DNA of 64,000 nucleotides from Beroe forskalii (GCA_011033025.1 WFMF01000006.1:868001-932000); one strand, 5' to 3'. Shown: positions 20,258 through 31,640, numbered from the stretch's first letter. The notes: a model not told the origin generated them from the letters alone. Program-made: numbers and translations.

Positions 20258-22310
20258 AAAATAATAATAATAATAAAGCACACATTTATAACCCGCTTAA
20301 CCATAATTAAGAAACTTAATTCTCTAGGCAACTAAGCGGTAACTTTCTTAGGAGGCATTCCTCAGCCTTTGAGATCCTATAAAGAAGCATATTCTAAATC
20401 TTAACAGTATTTGAAATCCATACATATATTTCAAGATTATCATTTAATAGCAAATTATAATTCGAGTTCAATATTGAAAGTTGTACTATTCACATTTTCT
20501 GCAAATGCACATTTGAAGAAATGAGTTTTTAGAGCTACTTTGAAAGCTTCAATATCTGACATTGAGCGTAATCTATAAGGGAGATTGTTCCATATCTGGG
20601 GAGCTGACAAACTGAATGCACCAGTGGTCTTTATACATCGTGGCAGTGATGGATGATTAAAGTCATTATCAGCTCTAACAGAATGACAGTTAGTTCTCCG
20701 CAATGACAGCAATTTTGAGAGATAGCCTGGAGCAAAGTTATTGATGCATTTGAAAGCCAGTAGTGCTATTTTGTATTTGATCCTAAATAACACAGGAAGA
20801 AAATGGAGCTCCTTAAGGAATGGTGTCATATGTTGAAATCGCTCTTTGCCTTTCAGACCAAAAATATATTTCACTGCAGCATTCTGAATTTTTTGTAGCT
20901 TTCCCAATTGGGTCTGAGTTAGAGCAAAATATGTACTGTTGCAGTTATCAATAAATGCGTGGATACATGAATGGACTAGCTGTATTTTCAACTCTTTTGA
21001 TAATTTACTCCCAATTCTACCCAGCTTTCTTAAGTTTTCATAGCAGGTCTGTGAAACTTTTTTGATCTGAGATTCGAGCAATAAGTGTTCATCAAACCAA
21101 TAACCTAAGTTCTTTGCTTCAACTGAAGGTGTTATATCACATTGATTGAATGAAAATGACTGCTGTGGTGGATAAGGGGAAAAGGGTGAATAAAACTCCA
21201 TCATTTCTGTCTTTTCGTCATTCATTTTTAGATAATTAGCAGTCATCCAGGATTTTATGTCATTGAAACATTGCTGAAGGTCACTGAAATTTCTTGTTAC
21301 TCCAGCAGTGGGGGTAAATTCAAAATAAATCTGGGTGTCATCTGCATAGAGATGAATTGAGAAGTTGTACTTTTGGCGCTTAGAGACTGAAGACCCTTTG
21401 TGTAGAGGATGAAAACAAGGGACCCAGAATTGATCCTTGAGGTACTCAATTTCAAGTGTTGCTTCATCAGAAACCGACCCATTGATATTTACCTTGAATG
21501 AACGTCCAGATAGATATGACTTGAGCCAGTCAATAATGACACCTTTGAAATGGTACATATTCTCTAGTTTTTTGATGAGATACTGATGATTGACTGTGTC
21601 AAATGCTGCTGACAAGTCCATAAGACAAACATGATTTTGCTTATCCATAGCAATAAGGACATCATTGTGTATCTTAATGACAGCTGTTTCACAACTATGA
21701 TCTTTCCATACCCAGACTGCAGTTGAGGAAAAGACCTTGGTTTGTTATATGTTCAACCATTTGCAAATGAACACATTTCTCAATCACTTTTGACAAGAAT
21801 GAAAAGATTGCTCACTGGTCTATAATTGGCAAGAACATCTGAGTCTAAGTTATGTTTTTTTAAGAAGAGGGACGAATAAGAGCTGTCTTCATCTGTCCTG
21901 AAAGCAACCAGTTTGCAGGATAAGTTAACAATTTTGGTGATCAATGGGAGGAGCTCATCTGTACAGTTTTCAAGATCCAGGTTGGGATAGGATCCAGAGA
22001 GCATGATTTGTACCCATGACTTGTATTACATCCCTTATATCAGATGGCATTAAAAGCCTGAAATAGCTAACAGAGTTTTTCTGAAGGTTCAGTTGGTTTT
22101 GAGTCACATCCATTTGCAAAATTGATTCCAGATGACTCAGTGATATCTTTATAGATTTTATCAACCTTCTCAGAGAAGAAATCTTTTAAATCGTTTGCAG
22201 TTTCAATATCAGAGGAGCCTTTAGGAAGTTTCTTATTACAGTATGTTACGTTTTCTCTAAAATTCTTGAACGGGTGATTTGCATAAGTGGGATTGTGCCT
22301 ATTTATCGTC
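20258..22310 (-). pseudogene. LINE reverse transcriptase (3' part of ORF2), broken
   Basis: The long frame 21648-20455 carries LMDLSAAFDTVNH, a damaged GVPQGS block, [22 protein letters not shown] and the thumb region, and ends TAA at 20455. Upstream, frames broken at about 21660-22010 give VLANYRPVSNL, and 22050-22310 the linker region (NHPFKNFRENVTYCNKKLP). The 3' end is an (AAT)n/(ATT)n tail at 20258-20276. The element is the same broad family as those at 5.7 and 35-37 kb. In the duplicate near 31.97 kb only the 5'-most piece survives. Confidence 0.88.
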
Positions 22311-22479
22311 TTGTCACGAAGGACCGTATGCTACAATCCCTCCGAGCATTTTTTATTCACAGGGCTGGTTTTAATGGGGGAAACTGTTAGCGGTTCATTA
22401 TTTGAGAAAAACAAGGAGACAGCTGCCTTAGCATCTTGGAAACCACACGATTTGGAAGCAGTAATATTACATCGGATTC

Positions 22480-22925
22480 TTTCCGATGTAACCAACTGTG
22501 CTTACTTTAGTGAGACTCGTGACCGTCAAAAAACCCAATTCTTGCTGTCAATAGCGCGTGTTCACTGAACATGCACAATTGTCAGCAAGGATGGGGTTAT
22601 TTGACGGTCACGAGTCTCACTAAGCACAGTCAGTTGCATCACCATTGTTCTTTGGTAATAAATTTCTAGCCTAGACAATCGGACATTTAACTACAACTCA
22701 CTGTCCTCTGCCTCAAAGTACAATGGCGATGCAACTGACTGTGCTTAGTGAGACTTGTGACCGTCAAATAACCCAATTCTTGCTGACATGTGCATGTTCG
22801 CGCACAATTGTCAGCAAGGATTGGGTTATTTGACGGTCATGAGTCTCACTAAGCACAGTCAGTTACATCGCCATTGTACTTTGAGGCAGAGGACAGTGAG
22901 TTGTAGTTAAATGTCCGGGCTAGAA
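22480..22925. repeat. Nested palindromic MITE pair (copy 1)
   Basis: The text CACAGTCAGTTGCATCGCCATTG and its reverse complement, plus GTGAGACTCGTGACCGTCAAA with its reverse complement, alternate to form two adjacent palindromes centred near 22580 and 22800. A third inverted pair (CTCACTGTCCTCTGCCTCAAAG) flanks them. The second duplication copy (32240-32560) has only part of this. Confidence 0.8.
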
Positions 22926-23009
22926 ATTTATTACCACATTTTCTCACTTTCAAGTTTAGTTGGGCAAAGAATTTTCATTCTTACTCCACAGCTACCGTTT
23001 ATTAGCTTA

Positions 23010-23911
23010 CGAGAAAACCCGTTGGGTTTTCTCTTTAATTGGACGTATATATTCAGTTGGACGTACAATAAATTGAACGAAGTCATTAATGCAATTTTTT
23101 GTTACTGGGGGTAGGGGTGCAACGTAACGAAATTACGAAATTATTACATAGGATTTGAATATGAATCAAAATATATTGCAGATTTTGCGATTTAATGTCA
23201 ATTGTCAAGGACACATAGAACAGTAAATAAGAAGAACTCAAGAACAATGGTTTTCTAATCCAAAGTTCAGATTCGGAGAAAAGATGGGCAACAAATTTGA
23301 ATCCAAGCTCACTGAAATCAAAATTTTCCGCATTTTCATCTGTTTAGAACTCACTTCTCAATTGAGTAAATATGAATTACTCCTTCTGTCGAATCCTCAT
23401 AGCCAACCATCGAAACTACAAATATCTTGATATGAAAGAATTATCGCTGATTTTCACAATGGAACAAATTTTTCAACTCTTACCTTTTCTCCTACAATAG
23501 TGATTAGAGTTGATATGCTTCTGTCGTAAATTTTTCCCAAACTCGAAAATTCCATTGAGAACGTAAATTATGACTTTAAACAGTTAAAACGTTTCCAAAA
23601 TACACAGCAACGAAATGGCAGATGCTTCGTTAAAATGCACGTGCAGTTTAGCGCGCGCAATCATCAATCACCATAGCAACGCGCGCAACTGGTGAATTTA
23701 ACCTAGAACGCGATCTTCTTTTTAGGGTGGATTTTTCAGACTTTCGACGTTATTTACGAAAAATCTAAAGCACAAATCCTAACTTTGGCCATGCTATCTT
23801 TTAAGTTTAGACATTTTCTACTGCCTTGCAAAAAATCGCGGCTTTTTAGCTCCATTTGGGTCAGTTATTCAAGAACAAACGTAGAAGTGCCTCTTTCCTT
23901 TATATTAAAGA
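23010..23911 (-). mobile_element. Probable non-autonomous Helitron, absent from the duplicate copy
   Basis: Read on the minus strand, it starts TCTTTAATATAAAGG after A and ends with hairpin AAAACCCAACGGGTTTT then CTCG before T. The corresponding place in the duplicate (about 32625) lacks it, apart from a ~9-bp difference at the join. The last base pair of the terminus (CTCG, not CTRR) is atypical. It contains a GCGCGC-bearing inverted stretch near 23650-23690. Confidence 0.65.
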
Positions 23912-24087
23912 TTAGAGTATTAGCAAAAATACTCCTGAATCTCGATCACACTATATATGAATCATCTTAACAATCTACTCCAAAAATTTTGCTTTTCGCG
24001 TAAATCAGCCGTTCACCTTCTTTTTTATAATCATATACTCCTAACGACTTACATAGCTACACACTTAACATTTCTCCCATTTGAGAC

Positions 24088-24996
24088 ATGGCACTACTTG
24101 GCGTTACGGCCCTGCTGGTGTCTTCACTTCTCTTCCTCCGAGGAGATGCTGCAGCTACGGAGATAAAGCTGGATCAGAACGAGTTCTTCATCATCAACAA
24201 AGTCTACCACTTTGCGCGCCTTGCGGCGTGGGGTAGCGGCGATGACGATTTCGGGACCTATGAACACGGAATTTACGACGACCAGCTGTGGTTACTGAGC
24301 GAGCACCCGTACAAGCCAGGGTGTTACTACGTGACCAACGAGAAGTACCCCCGGGCAAAGCTGACGGACCAACGCGACGAAGGCTTGATCCTGTCCCACG
24401 GACCCCACTACGACGACCAGCTCTGGAGGTTCGTACCCACCAACGACGGCTTCTACTACGTGAAGAGCTGCTTGTACCCAACTCACAGACTTGCTAAGTA
24501 CGGTTCGGACGACGGGCAGATCACTTCGTACGATGGGGGCTACTATGAGGACCAGAAGTGGAAACTCGTTCCCAGACTCACTGCAGACATCTACACCGAC
24601 GAAATCTTCCACTTTGACAACAGACAGGGAAGCAGGGACATAACTCGATCGATCGAAGTAACGAAAGGGATCGTGAGGACATCGTCTTTGGAAGTTAGGA
24701 ACAAGATAACCTACCAACGTTCGATGGAGGCCAGTGTCGGAGTGGCAACAGCATCAGAGGAGTTTACCTTTGAATTGGAGGTCGCATTCGCGCAGTCAAC
24801 GGAGGAAACCTGGTCTAAGACGGAGAGGATTGAGTTCACTATCCCGGCTCACAAGAACTTCAAGGTGATGCAGCACAAGGTGTCCTTCAGCGGTGACATA
24901 GCAGCTGATGCCTGCACCCTCATGACAAGCATCAAGATCTACGAGAGTGACACAGCACAGTTCTCTGATCCTGACAAATTCATCATATCCTCTTAG
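24088..24996 (+). CDS. Secreted aerolysin-like protein with beta-trefoil lectin head, paralogue 1
   Basis: A 302-residue intronless gene. Residues 1-23 form a signal peptide. Residues ~25-163 contain three repeats spaced exactly 45 residues apart, each ending in a QxW motif (Q66-W68, Q111-W113, Q156-W158), as in ricin-type beta-trefoil lectins. Residues ~165-302 show the long Ser/Thr-rich alternating strands of the aerolysin/ETX-MTX2 pore-forming fold. By family knowledge such proteins bind surface glycans through the head and may assemble into membrane pores; a defensive, digestive or venom role is inference. Its paralogue is at 32807 within a segmental duplication. The C-terminal halves are nearly identical while the heads differ. 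Confidence 0.9.
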   Translation: MALLGVTALLVSSLLFLRGDAAATEIKLDQNEFFIINKVYHFARLAAWGSGDDDFGTYEHGIYDDQLWLLSEHPYKPGCYYVTNEKYPRAKLTDQRDEGLILSHGPHYDDQLWRFVPTNDGFYYVKSCLYPTHRLAKYGSDDGQITSYDGGYYEDQKWKLVPRLTADIYTDEIFHFDNRQGSRDITRSIEVTKGIVRTSSLEVRNKITYQRSMEASVGVATASEEFTFELEVAFAQSTEETWSKTERIEFTIPAHKNFKVMQHKVSFSGDIAADACTLMTSIKIYESDTAQFSDPDKFIISS

Positions 24997-25260
24997 AACT
25001 ATCTTGATAGTGATAACCCCTCATTAGCTAATTGGACACCTAATTATAAACACGTAATTATTAGTAGAACAATTTTAAATTTCATCAATTGGTCGTTTAG
25101 TGGTTGGAGATAATTTCAATTTTTTACAGTAAGATTTTGTAGATTAATTACAGGTATCAATGTAAGCAGTTTGAAACAATGTGTGTAATCATATCAATTC
25201 CATTATTTTTCATTTCCACTAATGGTGTGCCGGTGTGGGGAAATGGTTTAATACCAACTA
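24997..25260 (+). other. 3' flank shared with the second paralogue
   Basis: The ~258 bp after the stop match 33716-33974 with only a handful of differences, ending at GGTTTAATACCA. This marks the right boundary of the duplication. No canonical AATAAA was noticed. Confidence 0.7.
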
Positions 25261-25264
25261 ACTT

Positions 25265-27784
25265 GGTAACTTGGTAGAGTTTATCCGAGAGTCGAAAAGG
25301 TCATCAGAGGTCCGACCACCGCGCTGGTGAGTAGTCTACCAGAGAGTTTGACCAATTGCAGCTGTAGCCAGCGACCGGTGGGTTGTCCGGTATCAAAGCA
25401 ACATAATTCGACAAATTTATTTTAAACAAATCAAATGTTTCAGCTGCTTTAACTGCGCCCGGTATAGTGTTCCACAGTTTTGGTCCTTGGACTGCAAATG
25501 ATCTGTCATATAGCGTCTGATTACTTACTGTGCTCGACTTAGACAGAGAAGGTATGAGGGCTATTGTACCTTGCCTCGATGTCTCCTTGAATTCGATTCC
25601 ACAGCAATTTGGTACAACTCTATGGAGAATCTTCCACATCATCAGAATGATGTACCTTTCTCTTCTGCGTTGCAGTGACATCAGCTTTAGCTTAGCTAGT
25701 CTTTCCCAATAGTTGAGATGACGTAGACCAACTACACGACTTTCTACCCCTTCTAGAAGCTGGATCTCAGTGACCTTGCTAGGGTTCCACAGGGGACAGC
25801 AGTACTCAAGTGTACTCCTCACCAGTGACTTATACATGGTAGTCATGACCATACTGTCTCGAGTTTTGAAGACACTGAAAACCCATGATAGCGTGCTCCT
25901 AGCTTTTGACACGGTGGTTGCAATATGTCTGGACCAACTCAAATCACTTGATACCTGAACACCAAGATCTCTAACGTTCTCCACAGGGTAAAGAGATTCA
26001 TCGTTTGAAACCTTGTAAGTCAAAGCTTCAGTGAAGAAGGGGAGTTCAAGGAATGAGCTTTTCCTGTTATGGAAGTGATTCAAGAGCTCAAATTTCTGCT
26101 CATGAAGTTCCATGTTATTTTGACGTGACCAGTTGAGAATTCTGTTCAAGTCTTCCTGAAGCAGCATACAGTCGTCATAGCAGCCAATTTGTTTGGAAAC
26201 TCGAGTGTCGTCTGCAAAAAAGCTGACCCTGGATGCAAGCACAACACGCTCCAAATCATTTATAAACAGAATGAATAAGAGCGGCCCAAGGACACTTCCC
26301 TGAGGAACACCGCTGAGCACTTTGGCGATGACGGAGTGGACACCATTGAGAACCACCACTTGGTCACGGACCGTGAGAAATGACTGGATCCACGTAATGA
26401 GCTTTTCGTGAAAGCCATATCTCCTTAGCTTCTTGATAAGAATATCCAGATCCACTTTATCAAATGCTTTCGCCTAATCGAGATATATTGAGTCTGTATC
26501 TTGACCCTGAGTAAATCCTTCGAATATATCGTCAAAGTGGTCGAGCATTTGAGTCAGGCAGCTTCTGTTAGATCTGAAACCGTGCTGCTTATCTGTCAGT
26601 AGGTTGTTCGATTCCAGATGGTGAATCATGTGTTTCTGACTACTCTCTCGTAGACTTTTACAACATGTGAAGTTAAGGTAACAGGTCTGTAGTTAGCAGC
26701 TTCACATCGGCTACCTTTCTTAAATAACGGAGTGATGAACCCTGTCTTGTAGAACTTTGGCACAACGCCAGATGACATGGACTCCGACCACAGAAGTTAG
26801 ATTGGCAAACTGAGGCTTGTTGCACATTTCTTTAGGAGAATGGCCGGGATACCATCGGGTCCAGGGGCAGAGTCAAGCTTAATTTCAGCTATTGCTTCCT
26901 TTATGCTCTCCTGTGTTAGTTCCATTTCAGTATCACTACTGGTGAGTGGTGGTACAGTAAAGGAAGGAGCTGCCTTTTCTGTCCAGTTAGGGTCGCTAAA
27001 AACAGAACAAAACTGTTGCTGAAGAATGTTAGCCATCTCCTTTCTGTCAGTCACCAGTTCCTTGTCAGCATTCAAGAGAGTGTTGATACTGTGCTTAACT
27101 TTGGAGAAGGATTTAGCGTAGGATTAGAAAAACTTCGGGTTAGTCTTGATTCTTTCTACTGCTCGTCTTTCTCCTTGATCAAGGTGGTGGATGATAGCCT
27201 CCTTTATGTCGTAGGACACCATCCCGATCTCATCTTCAAGTTCCTTGATTCGGGCCGCGTCGCCTGAGCACTTTGCAGCAGAGAGCCGACCTCTGAGCTT
27301 CGACTTTCTGCGTCTCAAGGAATTGTAAAGTTTAGGTCGACCAGTTGGCGGTCGTTTGCGAGGGACATTCTCCAGGCACATATCGAGTAGTTTTTGATTG
27401 AATTTAGCAGGAAATTCCTCGAATGAGCATGTTTCTCGCAATTCTGTCCAATCCACATCATCGAAGAGCTCGTTGAGTAGGACAAAGTCAGCTTGATTGA
27501 AATCCAGAGACCTGAAGTTCATTTCATCGAGATAAGCTGTCCGCGCATCGTCCATGGCACCGGGATTGAAGGACAGAAGAACATTCACCATTTCATGATC
27601 CAATAGCTCTGTAGATTCAGCTTTGACATCTGAAATAAGTCTGTCATTATTACAGAGAACGAGGTCCAAGATGTTGCTCCCTCTGGTGGGTTCTGTTACC
27701 ATTTGACTGAGCAGGAATGTAGACATGAAGTTCAGCAGACACTGAGCTGAAAATTTCGACTCAGATGTTCCTCCGCTCAAGACA
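25265..27784 (-). pseudogene. LINE ORF2, 3' half (reverse transcriptase) of the split LINE
   Basis: From 27784 leftward: continuation of the endonuclease (NVLSGGTSES, VTEPTRGSNILDLVLC), the linker, and SAPGPDGIPAILLKKC at about 26850. A frame-broken stretch follows at 26455-26800, then a 383-codon frame with [19 protein letters not shown], the catalytic FFADDTRV and thumb/C-terminal region, stopping at 25304. It is cut at TTAA (27785-27788) exactly where the 5' half at 1939-2647 is cut. Joining the two restores a continuous DWDSL-NVLSGG frame. Jockey/CR1-like family; dead as it stands. Confidence 0.9.
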
Positions 27785-27788
27785 TTAA

Positions 27789-29245
27789 GAGGCCCCTTTT
27801 CAACAAGGTGGCCGCAACGGTACGTAAATAAAACGTCTAGTACACAATATAATACGATTCTTAAGAAAATGAACGCATTCTTAGAGAATAAACGCAAATT
27901 CAATTAGGCGCAGCGTTTTTATTTTCTATCCTTGCGTCCATTACTAGTATAAATGGACGCCTCACTCAAACAATAAACGCATTTCTATGCGACTCTTATT
28001 GAAATGAACGCACAGACACGAATTTGAACGCAGTAGGTATGAGAGGAGAGGCTTGAACAGAAACAAACGCAATTTAACTCTCTGTAAACGCATTGGTGAG
28101 TGACTCTTATTGAAACAAACGCACAGACAAGAATTTGAACGCAATAGGGTATGAGGAGGGGCTTGAACAAAAATAAACGCAATTTAAATCTCTGTAAACG
28201 CATTGGTCAGTGACTCTTATTGAAATGAACGCACAGACAAGAATTTAAACGCAGTAAGTATGGGGCAGAGCTTTTACTGAAACAAACGCGACCTAACACC
28301 TCGTAAACGCATCTGTTTGCGACTCTTATCAAAACAAACGCACAGACAGGAATTTGAACGCAGTAGGTATTAGGCGTGGCTCTTTACGATTATAAACGCA
28401 ACTTAACACTAGATGAACGCATTTCTTTGCCTGTTTATTAAAATGAACGCATTGGCACAAATTTGGACGCAGTATTCATAAAAAGATACACACAATGTAA
28501 CTGCTTAACTGCATTACTTATTATGAAATAAATGGAACTTTTTATAGAATGTAAGAGTTATTAGATTACACACACTGCGTGCCATAGTAAATGTTTACAC
28601 CGTGCCTTGTATTAGTTGAAACTTTGAGTAAGAGACATCAGAAGAATTTTCAGAATTACTCAAAGCTCAAAGAAAAGAAAATAAAGGTGTATGCTTCCAT
28701 CAAGATTTAGCGATGCCTATAATTTGTCTGTGGACACGAAAACACGATTATTGATGGATGGCAAGGTATTGGTATTGGCCATTTGCCATTGAGTATCTGG
28801 TGGGGATTTAGATTTTTAGGTTATGTTATAAAAGTGAAGTCTTACGACCTTATTGTCACTCCAATAACACTGGTAATGCCTCAGTGCACTGACTAGGTGC
28901 TGTGCCTGAGTGGACTAGATACTGTGCACTCTGAGTTGACTAGATTGCAGTACTCTCAAATGAACTAGATTGTAGTGCAGTGTACTCTGAGTGGACTAGG
29001 TGCAGTGCACTCTGAGCGAACTAGATTGCAGTGCACTCTGAGCGTGGACTGGAGATTGCAGTACACTCTGAGTAGACTTTGGATTGCAGTGCACTCTTAG
29101 CGAACTAGATTGCAGTGCACTCTGAGCAGACTAGATTGCAGTGCACTCTGAGCGAAATAGAATGCAGTGCACTATGAGCAGACTAGATTGCAGTGCACTC
29201 TGAGTGGACTAGATTGCAGTGCACTCTGAGCGGACTAGGTTTTTT
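27789..29245. mobile_element. Arm of a long-TIR, TTAA-flanked DNA transposon (right copy)
   Basis: It begins GAGGCCCCTTTTCAACAAGG right after TTAA and is the inverted counterpart of 560-1934. It carries four ~109-bp units with AAACGCA/GAACGCA words (27970-28440), then a unique part (28450-28860), then 26-bp tandem units of GATTGCAGTGCACTCTGAGC type (28880-29240). No transposase ORF is seen. Open frames here just translate the repeats. Confidence 0.75.
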
Positions 29246-29719
29246 CGTTATAGATTAGATAGAGTTACAGAGTTTTTATATATAGATTAGATGGAGTTGA
29301 TTTCTAAACAGTAAACTAACGGTGACTAAACAGTAAACTAACCAAGATATAGTTTTCTATAATATAGTTTTCTAAACGATATGATATAAATGCAAAAACT
29401 TGCAATTGATATTATTATTTTCAATGTATGAGGGGAATTACGATCAATATTAAAATAACATGAATTATATTTTTATATTGCTGATGTTTAATTATAATAT
29501 ATTCATTTACAAAATATTATATGCTTAGATACTTGTTTCGTGTTTTTAAGTTATTGATAGACGTCTTTTTAATATAGAAAAAAATAGGGAATCTCGGATT
29601 TGCTTAAAAGGATGATATATGGATAAATAATATTAAGCTCAGGTAAATTTGAGGTAATGTGATGCCACAGTAGGATGCAATAAGGACGATCAAAGGATCA
29701 AGTAGACAGCTATAGAGCC
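29246..29719. other. AT-rich stretch, nothing recognised
   Basis: It contains short repeats of AACAGTAAACTAAC and TATAGTTTTCTA near 29290-29370. No exon signal until the ATG at 29720. Confidence 0.4.
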
Positions 29720-30028
29720 ATGAGTTCTCTGCGCCACCTCGTCTGCCGGACCCTAAGCCGCCCACCCTGCACCAGACCACTGAGCCGCCATGTGGCTGCT
29801 CAGCCTGACCCAGCCTCACTCCAGTCGCCAAGTCCTCAGCTCCTCCACCACCCCAAACCCAGGGATGTGCTGCCTGTCCGTGCAGTAGAGGAGGAGGATG
29901 CCCCTGGGAAGGGCGAGCACTACAGCAGGTCCTACCGGCAGTTCACCTCCTGGCTGAATACGGGGGGCACAGCCGAGGTGTACGAGGGATGTCTGGTCGT
30001 GGGCAGAGTCATACAAGTCATCGAAAAG
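29720..30028 (+). CDS. Candidate coding exon (103 codons) of an unidentified gene
   Basis: It opens MSSLRHLVCRTLSRPPCTRP, with an Arg/Ser-rich N-terminus that could be a mitochondrial-type presequence or simply a basic region, and continues with GTAEVYEGCLVVGRVIQVIEK. It ends at AAG|GTAAGC, a strong donor in phase 0. GC content and codon use are unlike the surrounding repeats. No stop precedes the donor. Later + strand exons at 44929, 45597 and 45936 are also phase 0 and could be its continuation across a ~15-kb transposon-filled intron, but this is unproven. Confidence 0.55.
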
Positions 30029-30144
30029 GTAAGCGTGGCGCAGCACTCCAACAAAGTCCCGAAAATAGGTATCATAATATACTTATATTGATAAATGATA
30101 ATTAATGCGACGAATGTGATTATACAGCCAAGATTTAGATTGGT

Positions 30145-30465
30145 TTGGGGGGGGGGGCAACCCCCTCAATTTTGGTGGATATGAAAAATCGACAATAGGG
30201 GGTTTAATTTTGGGGGTTTTGGGGGGCTTAATTTTCATTTTCAAAATTCAAAACAACCTTAACTTTGAAAAAAGGACATTTTTTCAAATGGTACCACTTT
30301 TGTTCGTGTTTTTTGGCACTTTTTTGAAATGGTACCACTTTTGTTTCCACATTTTCCAAATGGTGCCATTTTTGTTCGTGATTTTTGGTAATTTTTTTGA
30401 CATGGTTCCTGCATTTTAGTTTCCGGTTTTTGACACATTTTCCAAATGGTACCATTTCTGTTCAT
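30145..30465. repeat. G-tract module plus KpnI minisatellite, array 3
   Basis: CAACCCCCTCAATTTTGGTGG and the G-run module at 30150-30235 are followed by four to five AAATGGTACCA-type units at 30285-30465. This is the same order as at 34095-35100. Confidence 0.85.
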
Positions 30466-30529
30466 AATTGAACCAACATATTATCTTTATTTAGTTATTT
30501 CTAAATTTTGATCTTGTACAACGGAAAAC

Positions 30530-31067
30530 GGTCATACGAGCGAATTACTGCGGGAGACTCCCGGGAGTCCTCCGGGAGTCCTCCGAGAGACCTCCGGGAG
30601 TACTACGGGAGTACTCCGAGAGTCCTCCGGGAGTACCCCTGTAGAATTTAGTTTGTGTTACTATTTAAACTTTCATGACCGAGTGTTAAGGGTGCACTAA
30701 AACTCGCAGTTTATTATCAAAATGTAGAACAATGAAATGGATTGTGTGGGGGGTAAATATTACATAATCATACGACCTTATATATTCTTGTCTGCGCTGC
30801 CTGTAACGCCTGGTCTCGCTCAGGTCACGTGGGTTCACCGCGGTCACTGAGTTTAGTGTTACTAAACTCAGTAACCGGGCCATTCACCCACGTGCCCTGG
30901 GCGAGACCAAGTACTCAAGTAAGGGGAATTAAATACCTCAAACCCCGGGGTACTCCCGTGGCACTCCCATGGTACTCCCGCAGTACTCCCGGAGGGCTCC
31001 CGGAGGAATCCCGGAGGGCTCCCGGAGGACTCCCGGGAGTCTCCCGCAGTAATTCGCTCGTATGACC
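30530..31067. mobile_element. hAT-like MITE, 538 bp, with 8-bp target duplication
   Basis: The element starts GGTCATACGAGCGAATTACT and ends with the exact reverse complement. It is flanked by CGGAAAAC on both sides (30522-30529 and 31068-31075). An 8-bp duplication is typical of the hAT superfamily. Arms are filled with GGGAGTCCTCC-type short repeats. The middle holds another inverted repeat (TGGTCTCGC...ACGTGGGT with its partner to about 30910) centred on a TTTAGTGTTACTAAA hairpin. No transposase. Confidence 0.9.
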
Positions 31068-31117
31068 CGGAAAACACATATTATTACCGTCGGCTTATTG
31101 AAATTGAAGATTGAACA

Positions 31118-31640
31118 GTGCGAGATAACCCGGAGCAAGACGAACAGCCCGCATACTCGACTGAAAACGCTGAATTGTGTGATTTCTACTCTAAACTTCA
31201 TGATAATAAGGACGCAAAAATAGATTTTCCTATGCACCAAAATAGTGAGCATATAGATTCTGCCAAGTATTATACCATCAATGAATTCAATAATGCCCTT
31301 GAACTTTTATTAAGTGACTGTAAAGATACGAAAATTCTAAATCAGAACATAAGAGGTATTGCAACAAATTTTAAAAATTTTACTAGTTACTTAACTTCGC
31401 TTAAATCAAAATTCAATATTATTTAATTATTTGTCTGACAGAATGTCATGTAACAAAAGAAACTGCTGATAGTGATCTTGAAAAATATAAAATTGTCGGC
31501 TACCAATTTTTCACGTAAAATCAAGTATCAAATTCGGCGGAGTTATTATTTATTTTAAGGACAGTTATGAGGCACGGTGTATCGAGGAGTTAACTGGTTC
31601 TAATTCGACATGTGATTATTTCTTAATACAGTAGAAATAA
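31118..31640 (+). pseudogene. LINE ORF2 N-terminal fragment (copy 2 of the endonuclease piece)
   Basis: The frame gives a non-conserved leader (SAKYYTINEFNNALELLL), then LNQNIRGIATNFKNF, and is broken after LKSKFNII by a small duplication TTATTTAATTATTTG. TECHVTKETADSDLEKY continues in another frame, followed by decayed endonuclease. A piece of the leader is repeated at 35101-35215. Confidence 0.75.

Noticed and set aside
24194-24717. Minus-strand and alternate-frame ORFs over the aerolysin-like genes
   Set aside because: Shadows of a GC-rich coding exon; only the + frame encodes a signal peptide and recognisable domains, and it is the one conserved between paralogues.
1935-27788. A single 25.9-kb composite transposon mobilised by the two TTAA arms
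   Set aside because: The LINE halves flank the arms from the inside, and their joined frame shows that the element originally lay between them. So the segment between the arms is not a simple transposon body. Kept only as a rearrangement finding.
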